Shown in pieces: positions 45,190-56,179 of a stretch of DNA of 64,000 nt (position 1 is its first letter; each line of letters opens with the position of its first letter). The translations under genes were made by a program, and so were the position numbers. The stretch is from Bipolaris cookei (taxonomy: Eukaryota; Ascomycota; Dothideomycetes; Pleosporales; Pleosporaceae): the NCBI GenBank assembly GCA_002286855.1, contig NRSV01000005.1, positions 434,001 to 498,000 of the forward strand, in the 5' to 3' direction. The notes below the pieces were generated by a model. The model was not told where the DNA came from, made no database searches, and worked only from the letters and a program-made list of their open reading frames with translations.

Positions 45190-46388
45190 CTACTTTGACC
45201 TGCGCTTTCCTTGATTGCGCGGTCGGTCTTGAACAAGGAAGGTGTGCTTGTTCCTCTTGTGCCTTGTCTTGTAACCTCCCTTTGCGGGTGTTCCCCACGG
45301 ACTGACGGGATGCACGTTACCCTTTGATTTACCACGACCACCACCGTGGGGATGATCAGCTGGGACATGTTAGCATACTGCAGATGGTGAATCGATAGGC
45401 CGGAGCACTGACCTGCGTTCATGGCGACACCGCGGACTTCGGGTCGCTTTCCTAGCCATCGTGAACGCCCAGCCTTTCCAAGGGATGTAAAATGTGACTG
45501 CGGGTTGCTGGCAACACCAATGGTACAGCATGCGTCGGCGCTGACCTTGCGGATTTCTCCACTTTGCAACCGGATGATGACGTGCTTAATCTCTGTGCTG
45601 CTGCCCTTTTCTACTTCCTCCTTGTTGACGATAATAGCATATGTGCCTGCACTCCGGCAGAAGACACCCCCACCCTGGGACTTGGAGCCTACGTTGTAGA
45701 CTTGGGAGCCGAGCGGCACCATGTGGATAGGAAGGCAGTTGCCTCGGGCCGCTGTCTTAGCAGCCAGCATACCGGGATCGATGCCACCACCCATGCTGGC
45801 AATCAGCTCTCTGGGAATGCCGCTGCGGTAACTCTCGACCTCGTCTCCAGCGCGCATGCCATCGGCAGCAATAATGTAAGACTTTTCTCCGGTTGCCAGG
45901 CGTGTGAGGAGGGCAAGATGTGCGCTCCGGTTGGGGTCGTATTCTATGCGCTCGACGATATGCTTGCCAGGCAGGTAACGCTTGTAGTCGACAATGCGTA
46001 TGCGCCTCTTGTGGCCGCCACCGCGGTGTCTCACTGTGACCCGCCCGGTGTTGTTCCTTCCTCCCAGGTGCTGTCCCTTTCGGGCAATGGTGAGCTTGAG
46101 GTACGGTCGTCCCTTCCACAGGTGGTCATTGACGGGGCGCTTAAGATGGCGCAATCCGGGTGTGCGGGGCTTGTATGTGCGCAGAGGAATAAATCGGTCT
46201 CTCCGCGAGCCTTCTTGTTTGAGTAGGGCAGCATCGACAGCCACGGCGGGCTGTATGGATGACGATGGTGGTGGTGATGGCGGCTGCTTTACATCGGCGG
46301 CATGGACCTGTGCGTAGGTACGGGCAGAACGCAGGGCAGCGCACAGCTGCACAGACTGAAGGCGACTACATATCCGGGGCTGCAGCAT
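45190..46388 (-). CDS. RML2: Mitochondrial ribosomal protein uL2m
   Basis: Exons (minus strand) 45413-46388 and 45190-45359 give 381 aa. uL2 helps form the peptidyl-transferase region and subunit joining surface of the large mitoribosomal subunit. The N-terminus MLQPRICSRLQSVQ has Arg/Ser residues and no acids, as in a mitochondrial presequence. Conserved parts are GGGHKRRIRIVDYKR, VERIEYDPNRSAHLALL, GSQVYNVGSKSQGGGVFCRS (family: aGt.aqi), GEIRKVSADACCTIGV and the signature NAADHPHGGGRGKSKGN, which is made across the 53-bp intron. The tail KGGYKTRHKRNKH is typical. A longer upstream frame lacks homology, so the Met at 46388 is taken. Confidence 0.94.
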
Positions 46389-47335
46389 TGTGTCGTCGGG
46401 AGCCCGGGGGCGGTGGATGCGTGGCGGGGATGCAATGGCACAGCTGCTTTGAGGGCTGGTGCTGGCGGTATCACGAATAATTCTCCAAGCGGCCGCATTG
46501 GGCCTAGCGCAGGACGGGCGGGGGAGCGCCTCCCTGCCCTGGCCTGCCCTGCTGCCCGGCGCGATGGCCCAGCAACAACCAGCGTCTGCTCTGTCACCCA
46601 TCACAACACGCACCCGCCCGCCAGTGTCGCTCACCCTTACTGCACTGCACTGCACCACTCCTCGTACGCAACACCCCGTGCAGCTCTGCGCCTCGCCATC
46701 TGCCCTCTTGCCAGCCGCCCATCGCCGCCACAGCAACGCGTTGCGTCACGGCATCTTGTTCAGCGTAAGTTTGCACACGCGCCTGTGGGGCGTGCACTGT
46801 TGCCTTTGCCAGCCTCGACGGCCATTTTGGCGCGTGGGACGTGGAAAGCCAAGCTAGCCGGCCCTCGCTCAAAACACACAACATACCCTCTCACTCCCAC
46901 ACACAACACACCTTGGTGCACCTCCTCCCTCGCCCAACCTCCACTTTCCTTCTTGTGCACGCCGTAGCTGGACCTCTACCCCGTCCACTCAATTAACCCG
47001 TCTTCGCGCTCCAAGGGTTGGTCTCTCCTGCTGGCCCGTCACGTCGCCCTCATCCTCGCTGCCGCACCCTGTCGAGCGTGTCTGGCCCACCAGCACTCGC
47101 GAGCATCGACCGTGGTTCGCTCACCTAGCTGTGTGCATAGCATGCGCACCCATCGATGCTCCGCTGCTGTCGGCCTGCCACCTCCGACGCGCCCTGCTGA
47201 AGCTCCATCGAACTCTGCTAACGTCACCAAACAGTGCATCACAACACATCAAACATCCGCCATTACACACTGCACATCTACTCGAACACCTGAATACTTC
47301 TTTAGCCTTGCTTAGCATACCTAATATTGCTTGCC
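46389..47335. promoter_or_regulatory. Divergent promoter RML2 / cyclin B
   Basis: 947 bases between opposite starts, GC-rich near RML2 and pyrimidine-rich before the cyclin start. Several open frames on both strands are compositional and show no domain. Confidence 0.5.
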
Positions 47336-49093
47336 ATGCCTCCAGCAGTACGTCGTTACCCTTTTGCTGCATCCGTCTCCGAGACCCACGACGCGGCGGG
47401 AACGTGTATGCCTCCCATACAGCTTACTAACACGCTCCAACAGGTTCGATCTACGAGGCAACGCGCCGTCACGAATGAGAACGATGAAAACGCCACTACG
47501 ACACGCTTGACGCGTGCAAAGGCCGCCAACTTGGGCGCCAACGAGTCAGCAGCAGACGTGCCCAAGAAGGCTCTCCAGACAAAGAAGTCGACTGCTACCC
47601 TCGGCGCGAATGGTGCCGCGACGCGAAAGCGTGCAGCTCTTGGTGACGTCAGCAATGTCACAAAGCAGGACGCCCTGGGTGCTGGCGCAAAAGACGGAAA
47701 GAAGCCACTAGCTACCAAGGGTCAACTCTCAAAAGCAGCACAGCCAACCAAGGTCGAGAAGTCATCGCGGGCCACTTCGACGCGTTCCATTCTACAGCAA
47801 AAGGAAAAGAACTCATCCGACCTCAAGAAGCGCCCAGCTAGTGGCAATGGTATCACAGGTCAGCCAGCAAAGAAGCGCGGCGCTGCCGCCGCAAAGCCAG
47901 CCAAAGCGGAGCCAAAGGTGGATGTAAAGGAGGACGTCAAGGAGGACGTCAAGGAGGAAGAGGAGAAGGAGCAGGGAGAAGAGAAGGAAGAGCAGCCAGA
48001 GGAAGAAGAGGAGGAGAATGTCGAGCCACAAGAAAAGAAGGTAGTTGAAGAGGACAATGTCAAGCAGAGCAAGGGCTCAAAGAAGGAGGTCGAGGCACCC
48101 GTCACCGAGGTCTTCTACGACGGCCCGGATCTAGACAAGGAGGACGTTGACGACCCGCTCATGGTCTCCGAGTATGTTGTCGAGATCTTTGAGTACCTGA
48201 AGGAGCTTGAGATTGCCACCATGGCCAACCCCGACTACATGGAGAGCCAAACAGAACTCGAGTGGAAGATGCGCGGCATTCTTGTCGACTGGTTACTGGA
48301 GGTCCACACTCGCTTCCGCCTCCTTCCCGAGACTCTCTTCCTCGCTGTCAACATCATTGATCGCTTCCTTTCCACCAAGATCGTCCAGCTGGACCGCCTC
48401 CAGTTGGTTGGCGTCACTGCCATGTTCATCGCCTCCAAGTACGAGGAGGTTCTCTCTCCTCACGTACAAAACTTCCGCCATGTTGCCGACGATGGCTTCA
48501 CTGAGGAGGAGATTCTTAGCGCCGAACGTTTCGTCCTTGCTGCCTTGAACTACGACCTGAGCTACCCCAACCCCATGAACTTCCTCCGCCGGATATCAAA
48601 GGCCGACAACTACGACATCCAAACCCGCACACTGGGCAAGTATCTCTTGGAGATTGGCTGCCTCGATCACCGCTTCCTCGCCCACCCTCCTAGCCAGGTT
48701 GCTGCCGCTGCGATGTACCTCGCTCGCCTTGTTCTTGAGCGTGGCCCTTGGGTATGTTACAGTCATGCCCTATGCATATTTCTTGTTTCTAACTTGAACA
48801 GGACGCTACACTTACACACTACGCCGGTTACACTGAGCAGGAGATCCAGCCTGTTCTGGAGCTGATGATCGACTACCTCTCCGGTCCTGTTGTACACGAG
48901 GCCTTCTTTAAGAAGTATGCCAGCAAAAAGTTCTTGAAAGGTAAGGGTTACTATCCCCTCTCGATGCGCTTCGCACTAACACGACGCAGCATCCATTGTT
49001 CTTCGCAAGTGGGCCAAGGAATACGTTGCTGCCTATGGTAACGCACTCCAAGAAGAGGCCGCTGTCCCCTCCAAGACCAAGAGCGTGCACTAA
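47336..49093 (+). CDS. nimE: G2/mitotic B-type cyclin
   Basis: Exons 47336-47347, 47444-48751, 48802-48940 and 48990-49093 give 520 aa. The first coding exon has only 12 nt (M-P-P-A). B-type cyclins activate Cdk1 for mitosis and are destroyed by the APC/C. A destruction box fitting RxxLxxxxN is visible as RAALGDVSN near residue 90. A Lys/Glu-rich region (about 190-240) follows, then the cyclin box: MRGILVDWLLEVHTRFRLLPETLF is preceded by NPDYMESQTELEW, with IIDRFLS, LVGVTAMFIASKYEE and RFVLAALNYDLSYPNP. The C-terminal cyclin fold (DHRFLAHPPSQVAAAAMYLAR, LTHYAGYT) spans introns 2 and 3. The symbol follows the Aspergillus orthologue. Confidence 0.95.
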
Positions 49094-50673
49094 GCGTGTG
49101 GGTTCTTGTTAGGCAATACCGGTCTTTGGCCTATGTATCGCAAAGCTATTCATTACCGCCGGCATGGGAACGAGTAGTGATTGACGAAGTTCAGGTCCCG
49201 ACCGGGAGCCAAAATTTACGATTGCATCCAAACCAGGCTATTCATGTTTGCATCTTGGCTAATACCATCTTCCGGTCGGCGTTTAATACATGGGATGCAA
49301 GTTGGTTGTTCACTTCATTGTTGGTTCTTTTTTCTCCCTAAGTGGTTTTTTGTTTGCTTGGAAACGGAGTTGCTGGCGTTCATCTCCTGTCAATGGAGGC
49401 GCAACGAGGGTGTGTTTGTTTTCCCATCTTTTCAGATCGCACTTTACCTCATTTCTTATAGCGGCTCTGGATACTCGCTCATGGCTTAGGCGGTCAAATG
49501 TACCAGCAACGGTATGATATGAGAGAGGCTTTTATTCCTTTGTGGACCTGTATGGAGTGTCTGTCTGTCTGTCTGTGGTCTGTATGTGGTGTGGGAAAAA
49601 CATGGTCATTTGGCATATTAGATATGGAGATATTCGTTCTCCGCACGTGTATGAGTAGTGTGTGAATTGCGCACTGTTTGGGGGCGTAGCAGAATGGAGC
49701 AAAGCATGTGGAATAATCTGGTCGTCTTGAAGAGACTTGGTGTGACAGATGTTATGCCTTTTCGAATCACGTCATGTGTACCATACGCCCAAAAGTCCCA
49801 GCCATGTCGCCCGTTGTGTTTCGCGACCGAAACGCCATAGCTCCACGGTATCGCGTCGCGTACGCCCTGCCTCGAAAGCAACACGATAGTGGCACGTCAT
49901 GCGTGTCTACACCGCGTCGCCCATCACATCGTCTTACCTTGGTCAATTAGTCTCATGCATTAGACCAGAACGCGGACTGGCCTGGCTCTGCCTGGCTAGC
50001 TGGATCCCCGACCAGCCAACCAAAACCAATGTTATCATCATTCGTGTCCGTCCACCCGTTCCCCCCCCCCGGGGAATGGATGCAAATGGATGACATGGTT
50101 GCCCTTGGCATGTTCCCCCCAGCCCCTCCAGCCCCCCCCCCCCTCCGGGGCCCAGATGCCTATTATGAGCGCGCGATCGTTGCACCGAGGTCTAAGTAAC
50201 GAGACGTGGGGGAGCTATACCGCTTTGACTGTGGTAATCGAGGGCTCGAGCTTGCGGTATCGTGCGATCGTAGCTTCGTCTTGTTCGCAACTCTTTGTTT
50301 CTTTTTCGTCCACCTTTGGATCTCGGATTTGCGTAGTAGCGTATTTGGTTTACCTTGGGACTTTGATTTTTTTGGTTGGTTGAAGATTTCGATCATAATA
50401 CTTACCAGTTTGGAGTGACTTTTGCTGACGGGTTGGGTGGCGTGCATCGCGAACTAAGTTACGTGCAATCTGGATCTGGGGTCCTTGACGACGAAAACCA
50501 TACGACCTGTGGAGCATCAACAAACAAACACATACACATCTACACACAACTTGTGTAACAAGCCTTCCCCCTCGCCCACTATCTTTCCGTCTGGATACCC
50601 ATTTTTTTCGCCTGTTCCACAAATAAACAAGCAAACGCCACAGTCCGCAACCCCAGCAATAGCAGCAGCAGCC
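49094..50673. other. Intergenic region
   Basis: 1.6 kb between the cyclin B stop and the HIT-protein start. It includes a (TGTC)n run near 49558-49575, two C-rich tracts near 50061-50070 and 50132-50145, and no supportable gene. Confidence 0.5.
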
Positions 50674-51599
50674 ATGCAAGAAACCGACCTCCACTACCCC
50701 CAGGAAACCTGTCCCTTTTGCAGCATCGCCGCCGCGTATCCCATTCCCGAGAACGTACAGGCTGGCGCTTCGCTATGGCGCAGTGCACCCGAGAAACTGC
50801 AGAAAGAGCTAGCAGCGTGCGTACCGAGTGAGGAGGAGAGTCAGCCCGACAAGACGAGTCCGAGTAATTTTGTGGTGCTGAGGAGTCGGGATGTTGTTGC
50901 TTTTTTGGATATCTTGCCCATGACGAGGGGTGAGTTTGCCATTTCTTTTCTATGTCTAGTGTTTTTTGTTTTTTTTAGGAGGGGAGAGAACGGGCGGGGA
51001 GGAGATGCATATGCAGGGTGTTATGTACGAGAGATGGTAGGATTGCTAATACGTGGGTGATGTAGGACATTTACTCGTTACGACTCGCCAGCACAAAGTT
51101 AAGGTTGCGGATATGGGGGTTGTGGAGAGTAGAGAGATTGGTAAGTATCTTTTGTCTTCTCTATTCAATTCGTCTGTATGAACGATGAAAGAACAAGTAA
51201 AATTTAACAACCTACAGGCTTCTGGTTACCTATACTAGCACGGACAGTAGCAAAAGTCACAGGCGTGACGGATTACAACATTGTTCAGAATAATGGTAAG
51301 TCTCTATACCCCTTCTCTCCATCTCTTCTACCCTTTCTATACCTACCTCACATCAATATCCCCTCGCTCAACACCACCCAGGCGCAAGAGCAGCACAAGT
51401 AGTACCACATGTTCATTTCCACATTATACCGCGGCCAGAAAGCATGCCTGAGATCAAGAACAAGGCCTGGACCATGTTTGGGCGGGGCCAACGCGATGAT
51501 CTGGATGATGATGAAGGGTCCAAGTTGGCGGGGGAGATGAGAAAAGTGCTGAGGGCTGAGCTGGAGAAGATGGGTGCTGGGGTTGGAGCAAAGTTATAG
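50674..51599 (+). CDS. HIT (histidine triad) family hydrolase
   Basis: Exons 50674-50929, 51066-51140, 51218-51295 and 51382-51599 give 208 aa. The family hydrolyses or transfers nucleotides bound to phosphoramidate or dinucleoside-polyphosphate substrates. The triad HVHFHIIPRP is at about residue 153; upstream are ETCPFCSIAAAYPIP (family CxFC start), VVAFLDILPMTRGHLLVTTRQH formed across intron 1, and FWLPILARTV with DYNIVQNNGARAAQ across intron 3. All three introns interrupt a Gly codon after its first base. The C-terminus is Lys/Glu-rich. Whether it is nearer to Hnt1/PKCI or Aph1/Fhit types cannot be settled by eye; the CPFC start favours the Hnt1 side. Confidence 0.9.
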
Positions 51600-51914
51600 T
51601 GGATGACTTAATACGGAGATTCTACAGAGAAAGAAAGGAAGACCTGAGATGAGCAACTCAAAGACTAGGGGAGTGATAAGTACTTTTTAGTTTTGATATG
51701 ATATTTATTTCATCGCAATTTGTATGTAGTTATTCTCTCATACATATACTGAGCCCGTCGTTATCCAAATACCATTCGTTACAAGAGATGGGTATCATCA
51801 TCATCATCCTTCCTTGAAAGATCCAACTGCCCCAGCAGTTCCAAAGCAACGCCCTTGATTTAAAATCAGAAAAAAAACTTTCACTCAACCAATTTCTTTC
51901 TCCCATCTTGACAT
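51600..51914. other. Convergent 3' spacer
   Basis: 315 bases between the stops of the HIT and TLC genes. Nothing else is seen, apart from a short CATCATCAT run near 51793. Confidence 0.5.
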
Positions 51915-52965
51915 TCACTGGCTCTTCTTGGCCTGCGCCTTTTCATCCGCAGGCACAAATCTCTTCCGAACGGCCTTGATCATCTGATTGAACCAGAAGA
52001 AGTTGAGCATGCTCAACGCCGTGTTACCGACCAGGTAGACGCAAACCAACCACATAGGTAGGTTGCCGTAGCAGTTTCCAGATCCATCAAGGCCCATGCT
52101 GCTATTGGTGCTTCCGTCGCATTTTTGCGCTTCCAGGAGTGAACTCAATCTGTCAGTCTGCGACACGGTCAAAGCCTTGTAGATATCCGAGTAAATCATA
52201 ATGGACTGGTAAGTTCCCCAGACGATGCGACAGCCGAAAAAGGTTACAAGCAGAGCGATGCCGTTGTAGAGCTGGAGCTTGGATCCCGTCATTCCGAGCT
52301 TGTCGCAAAACCAGTGGATATTAAGGAACGGGGTGGATAGCTCATAGAGGACAAAAGAGAGACCGTAGTAGTTTCCAAAGGGTTTCTGGTGCACGAGTCA
52401 GCTTGGGGTTGCGACACACAGCCAGGGGCGGGACATGTGGGCTGCCGCGACTTACGAAACCGATGCAGGTTACAGCCAGAGCGCCGATGGCGTGGATGAG
52501 CGCACTGACGCCGGCAATACTGATGTATTGTGTAGATATTTGGAGGTCCCAGAGGAAGTACCCAGCAGCAAAGCCTTGGACCATGCCGCTTGCTGGCGTA
52601 TAGCCCCATAGTCTTCCCCTCCAGTCCATGGCGTGTCGTTCCTCATCCTTGAATATGACCCACAGCGCAGCGGCGCATATGAAGAGAGACTGGATCATGG
52701 AGACCCAGTGTATGTCCCAGTTGAGTCGCGTGCGCTTGTTGAAGCCGTGGTAGGTTTTTGGGCATACTAGTCGCGAGACAGCCGGCGAAAGGACATAGAG
52801 GATGAAGTGGTAGCCGAGGAAGCCAAGGAGGATCTCATGGACATGGTAAGGAAGGGTCGTCAGGCTCAGTTTGTCAGCGAGGGGCTTGCTTGCTTGGACA
52901 AGCAGCGAAGGTGGGGGGAGAGGATCCCGCATGTTGGGTCTGAGTATAGTATCGACTAGAGACAT
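51915..52965 (-). CDS. TLC-domain multi-pass membrane protein
   Basis: Exons (minus strand) 52456-52965 and 51915-52385 give 326 aa; start at MSLVDTILRP, with an upstream in-frame Met at 53019 less likely. Six or more hydrophobic spans are visible, including LLGFLGYHFILYVLSP, WVSMIQSLFICAAALWVIF, IHAIGALAVTCIGF and LPMWLVCVYLVGNTAL. TLC landmarks are the WD-type FAAGYFLWDLQI and the pair FVLYELSTPFLNIHWF, typical of the TMEM56/TLCD4 branch of TRAM-LAG1-CLN8 proteins. These sit in ER or plasma membranes and influence lipid metabolism; the exact role is unknown. It ends in a Lys-rich tail (KAQAKKSQ), compatible with an ER-retrieval signal. Divergent from CUS2. Confidence 0.88.
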
Positions 52966-53729
52966 GGTATCAGTTTTCTGCTGTGTAAAGCAACAACAAA
53001 GGAAGAGATGGAAAAGCAAAAAGAGGGATTTACCAGATGGGCAGGGCTACATATTCCGTGTATATATACTACGTGCGATTCAGGGCGGAGGGATTAGCGA
53101 AGGCCAGGGTTTCTTCCTGTTGCGTCTGAAGCATCGTGTGTCGAACACTTGATGCTCCGAAAGTCCGCACTACGCGCAGATAGCTAGATCGCCAGGTCGT
53201 CACATGCGGGGCTGGCGATCGAACATGTTGCAAAGCTTGCGCTGTACGCTAAGCCGCGCCTTGGCTTGGAGTGCTTTGGGCGCGTGCATGACCATCTGCC
53301 GGCTCAATCGATCCTCGCCCGCAATCAGCGTCATTCTGCAGCCTGTGGTCAGGACGTGTCAATGTACCTGCGTGCAGCCATTATCTTGTATTCATCGACC
53401 ATCGACCACCCCACGGCTGTGTACGTGTATTTGTAGGCAGTGCATCCGAGTACGTACACAGGCCCGCTCATCCGCACCCTCTGGAGCAGCATGGCGTGCC
53501 CTTCAGAAACACTAACCAAACATGGTGCCTCTGGATGACAGCCCACCACGCACCGAGGCTCTTCGTCGCAAGAAACTCCGATTCCCTCTCGGCGGCCCTA
53601 CGCCTCACCGCCCGACTTTTCTGCCGCCCTCGACATCGTGAAGCTGGAGCTTGCATCTGATCTGGGAAAAGACCGCGCTGATCCGCGCCTCCAGCCAACC
53701 GCCTGACTGCACCTGTACCTGTCGCAAAC
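52966..53729. promoter_or_regulatory. Divergent promoter TLC gene / CUS2
   Basis: 764 bases between opposite starts. No gene; two overlapping antisense frames from CUS2 run into it but lack structure. Confidence 0.5.
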
Positions 53730-54753
53730 ATGAGCGAGCGAGGCGACGTCACGGCGCAAACTGCCGAAAGAGCAGACACGGGTATGCCGCCTGTTGATGA
53801 TGATGGTGCCGTGGATGCGCAGGCTGGCCAAAACAGCAAAAAGCGCAAGAACGGCAAGGAGCCTGAGGCCAACAAGAAGCCCAAAGTGATTGAGAACAAG
53901 GCCATTTGGATCTCCAATCTGCCCCCAGACACAACCGTCAAAGAGATTGAAGACGAGTTCTCGCGATTCGGCATCATTGACAAGGGCGCCGATGGACAGC
54001 CACGCATTAAAATGTACATGGACGACGAGACGGGCAAGTTCACGGGCAACGCCATGGTCGTCTATTTCCGCAAAGAAGCCATTACCAATGCCGTCAACAT
54101 GATGGACGACTACGTCCTCCGCCCGGGCGACTACTCCAACGGCACCATTCGCGTCGAGCCAGCCAAGATTGAGCACAAGAAGGAGAGAGACGGTGACAAG
54201 ATTGCCTCGAAGCTCACACGCAAGGACAGAAAGGCATCGGAGCGCAACAGGGCAGAACTAAACCGGTGAGTTGGTGACTTTGTGGTGCACTGCTTACACC
54301 ACTTACACGACTAGCTACTGACACTGGTGCAGCAAACTCAACGAATGGTCCGACAATGAAGAAGAAGTCGCCGAAGCCTTTGCACCCAAGAAAAACAAGT
54401 GGGCAAAAGTCGTCATCATCAAGCACGCCTTCACCCCCGCCGAGCTAGACGAAGAGCCAGAAGCCTACCTCGAGATCAAGGAGGAGATGCGCGAGGCTGC
54501 GGAAGAGTACGGCGAAGTCACAAATTGCACCCTCTACGACAAGGAGCCAGAGGGCATTGTTACCGTGCGGTTCCGCGAGTTTGAGCCAGCGGAAAAGTTC
54601 ATTGCGGATTACCAGGGCAGAGGGTACCAGAGGAGGAAGCTGGCTCTTTCGCTTGCGGAAGATAAGCCGCGCTTCAAGAAGTCTACTCGGGGCGACGAGC
54701 CGGACAGCGATGAGGGCGAAGCGGACCGTGTGGCGTCAACGGCTAGCGGGTAA
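53730..54753 (+). CDS. CUS2: U2 snRNP assembly factor CUS2 (Tat-SF1 homologue)
   Basis: Exons 53730-54265 and 54333-54753 give 318 aa. Cus2 binds U2 snRNA and SF3b and must leave before Prp5 remodels U2 for prespliceosome formation. A Lys/Glu-rich N-tail leads to RRM1 (AIWISNLPPDTTVKEIEDEF, with GNAMVVYFRKEAITNAVNMM, about 57-145). After the linker KLTRKDRKASERNRAELNRKL, formed across the 67-bp intron, comes the second RRM of U2AF-homology type (KVVIIKHAFTPAELDE, EEYGEVTNCTLYDKE, GIVTVRFREFEPAEKFI). The tail is acidic. This is the third spliceosome gene in the window with PRP43 and CEF1. Confidence 0.93.
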
Positions 54754-55327
54754 ACGGCTGGTTTCATTTGCTTCTTTGTTTTGTTTTGTTTCATTTGATT
54801 TCTCTTGCGCCGCATTTGGTTGAGAATGGCATTGATGCTCAAGCCACGCTAAGCGACTCTACATGCGAATTAGTTTGCCGGAGCCGATACCCTTAATTAA
54901 TATACCAGCTACACGATACATTGAAAGCCACTTGGCTCGCTTCGACAGGCATGAAGGATTCCAAATAAAAAATTGAACTAAACATCTTCCGCATTTCAGG
55001 TCTCTAAATCTGGAAATAAAACTACATTAAGGAGGAGGTGAAGAAGAAGAAGAAAAAGAAGAAAAAAAAGGTATGTGGCCATGTACAAATGTACAAGCCA
55101 CAAAAAAATCGCCAAAACACTGTACCTTGTCCTTCCTTTGCCTTGCCTTTCCCTATCAAGGCTAGCAAGACCGTGGACATTAAATCTTCCGCTTTCGTCT
55201 GGTATCAATGACAATCATGAAAAAGTAGTAAAGAATCGAATAACAAAGAAAATCCGGCAATGGCGTGCCGAGTGCACATGTATCAAGCCCACTGCTCCCA
55301 TCGGGTGTTGTGCGTCGTAGCCTTTGT
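54754..55327. other. Convergent 3' spacer
   Basis: 574 AT-rich bases between CUS2 and the superoxide dismutase gene stops, with an AAGAAG-type purine run near 55039-55070. No gene. Confidence 0.55.
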
Positions 55328-56179
55328 TTACAAGGCGAAGATTGCGGCGGCAGCAGCGGCAAACAGAGCACCTACGCCACCGACAGTCTTTGGAGCAGCA
55401 CCGGGGAACTCTACTGGGCTTGAATATGTGGCCGAGGGCGCGCTGGGGAAGGTGGGCTTGCCAGCAGTAGGCGCGGGAACAGTGCCGTTGTAACCAGCGG
55501 CGCCAGTAGGGATGCTGTAGCCGGCAGAGGCCAGGGTCGAGGTGGAGCAGTCTTCAGACTTGGGAGGCTCCTCATTTGACTCGCCGTCGGCGACCTTTTC
55601 AAAGTTGGCACATCCAATGCGCGTCTTGTTGGCAAGGTGGAGCACGAATGAGAGCGAGCCAAACTATTATGGTGTTAATTCATCATGGCCTCTCAGTCTT
55701 GCAAGGCTGGGGTCACTTACGAAAGCAGGATCGGAAGGCAGAGTAGCAGAGTACAAGTCTATGTACTCGGCGGAAAACTCTTGGGTGCTGAAGTTTCCGT
55801 ACTTGCCGCTCAAGTCACCAGTCTGGCAGGTCTCGGGCGAGCTCGGGTTGCACGGCTTGGTCTCGCCGTAGTGGTAAGGATCCAAGTGACCACCAGTGGC
55901 AGTGCAGTTGCCATCGGCAGGGACAGGCTTAGCATGAATGTGGTACATGAACGGGCCGCCAGTAGCTGGGAGACCGGCAAAGTGAACGCTAAACTTAACA
56001 CCCTTGCCGTCGGCAGCGGTGGTACCTTCAATGGTACCCGAGAGGGAGCTTCCCTGCTTGTGAGGAAGCGTAGCAACGTACTTTGCGCCGATGGGGTTGT
56101 TTGCTACTACGGGGGCGTTGGTAGACTGAGCGGTGACGGCGGAAGCCGCGGCCAGAATGGAGATGACGGAGACAAGCAT
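55328..56179 (-). CDS. Extracellular copper-only superoxide dismutase, GPI-type
   Basis: Exons (minus strand) 55721-56179 and 55328-55663 give 264 aa. A signal peptide (MLVSVISILAAASAVTA) precedes a Cu/Zn-SOD-like fold with the copper pair MYHIHAKPVP, NCTATGGHLDPYHYGETKPC, CQTGDLSGKYGN and, across the 57-bp intron, LSFVLHLANKTRIGCANF, which brings another copper His and the disulfide Cys. The segment that would carry zinc ligands is replaced by DPYHYGETKPC, and no electrostatic loop is seen, as in fungal cell-surface SODs like Candida SOD4/5. A Ser/Thr/Pro-rich stalk ends in GVGALFAAAAAAIFAL, a GPI-anchor-type tail. It should convert superoxide at the wall, for instance against host or self-made oxidants. 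Confidence 0.9.

Noticed and set aside
46394..46736. N-terminal extension of the RML2 frame to 46736
   Set aside because: No homology to uL2; a good mitochondrial presequence begins at the Met at 46388.
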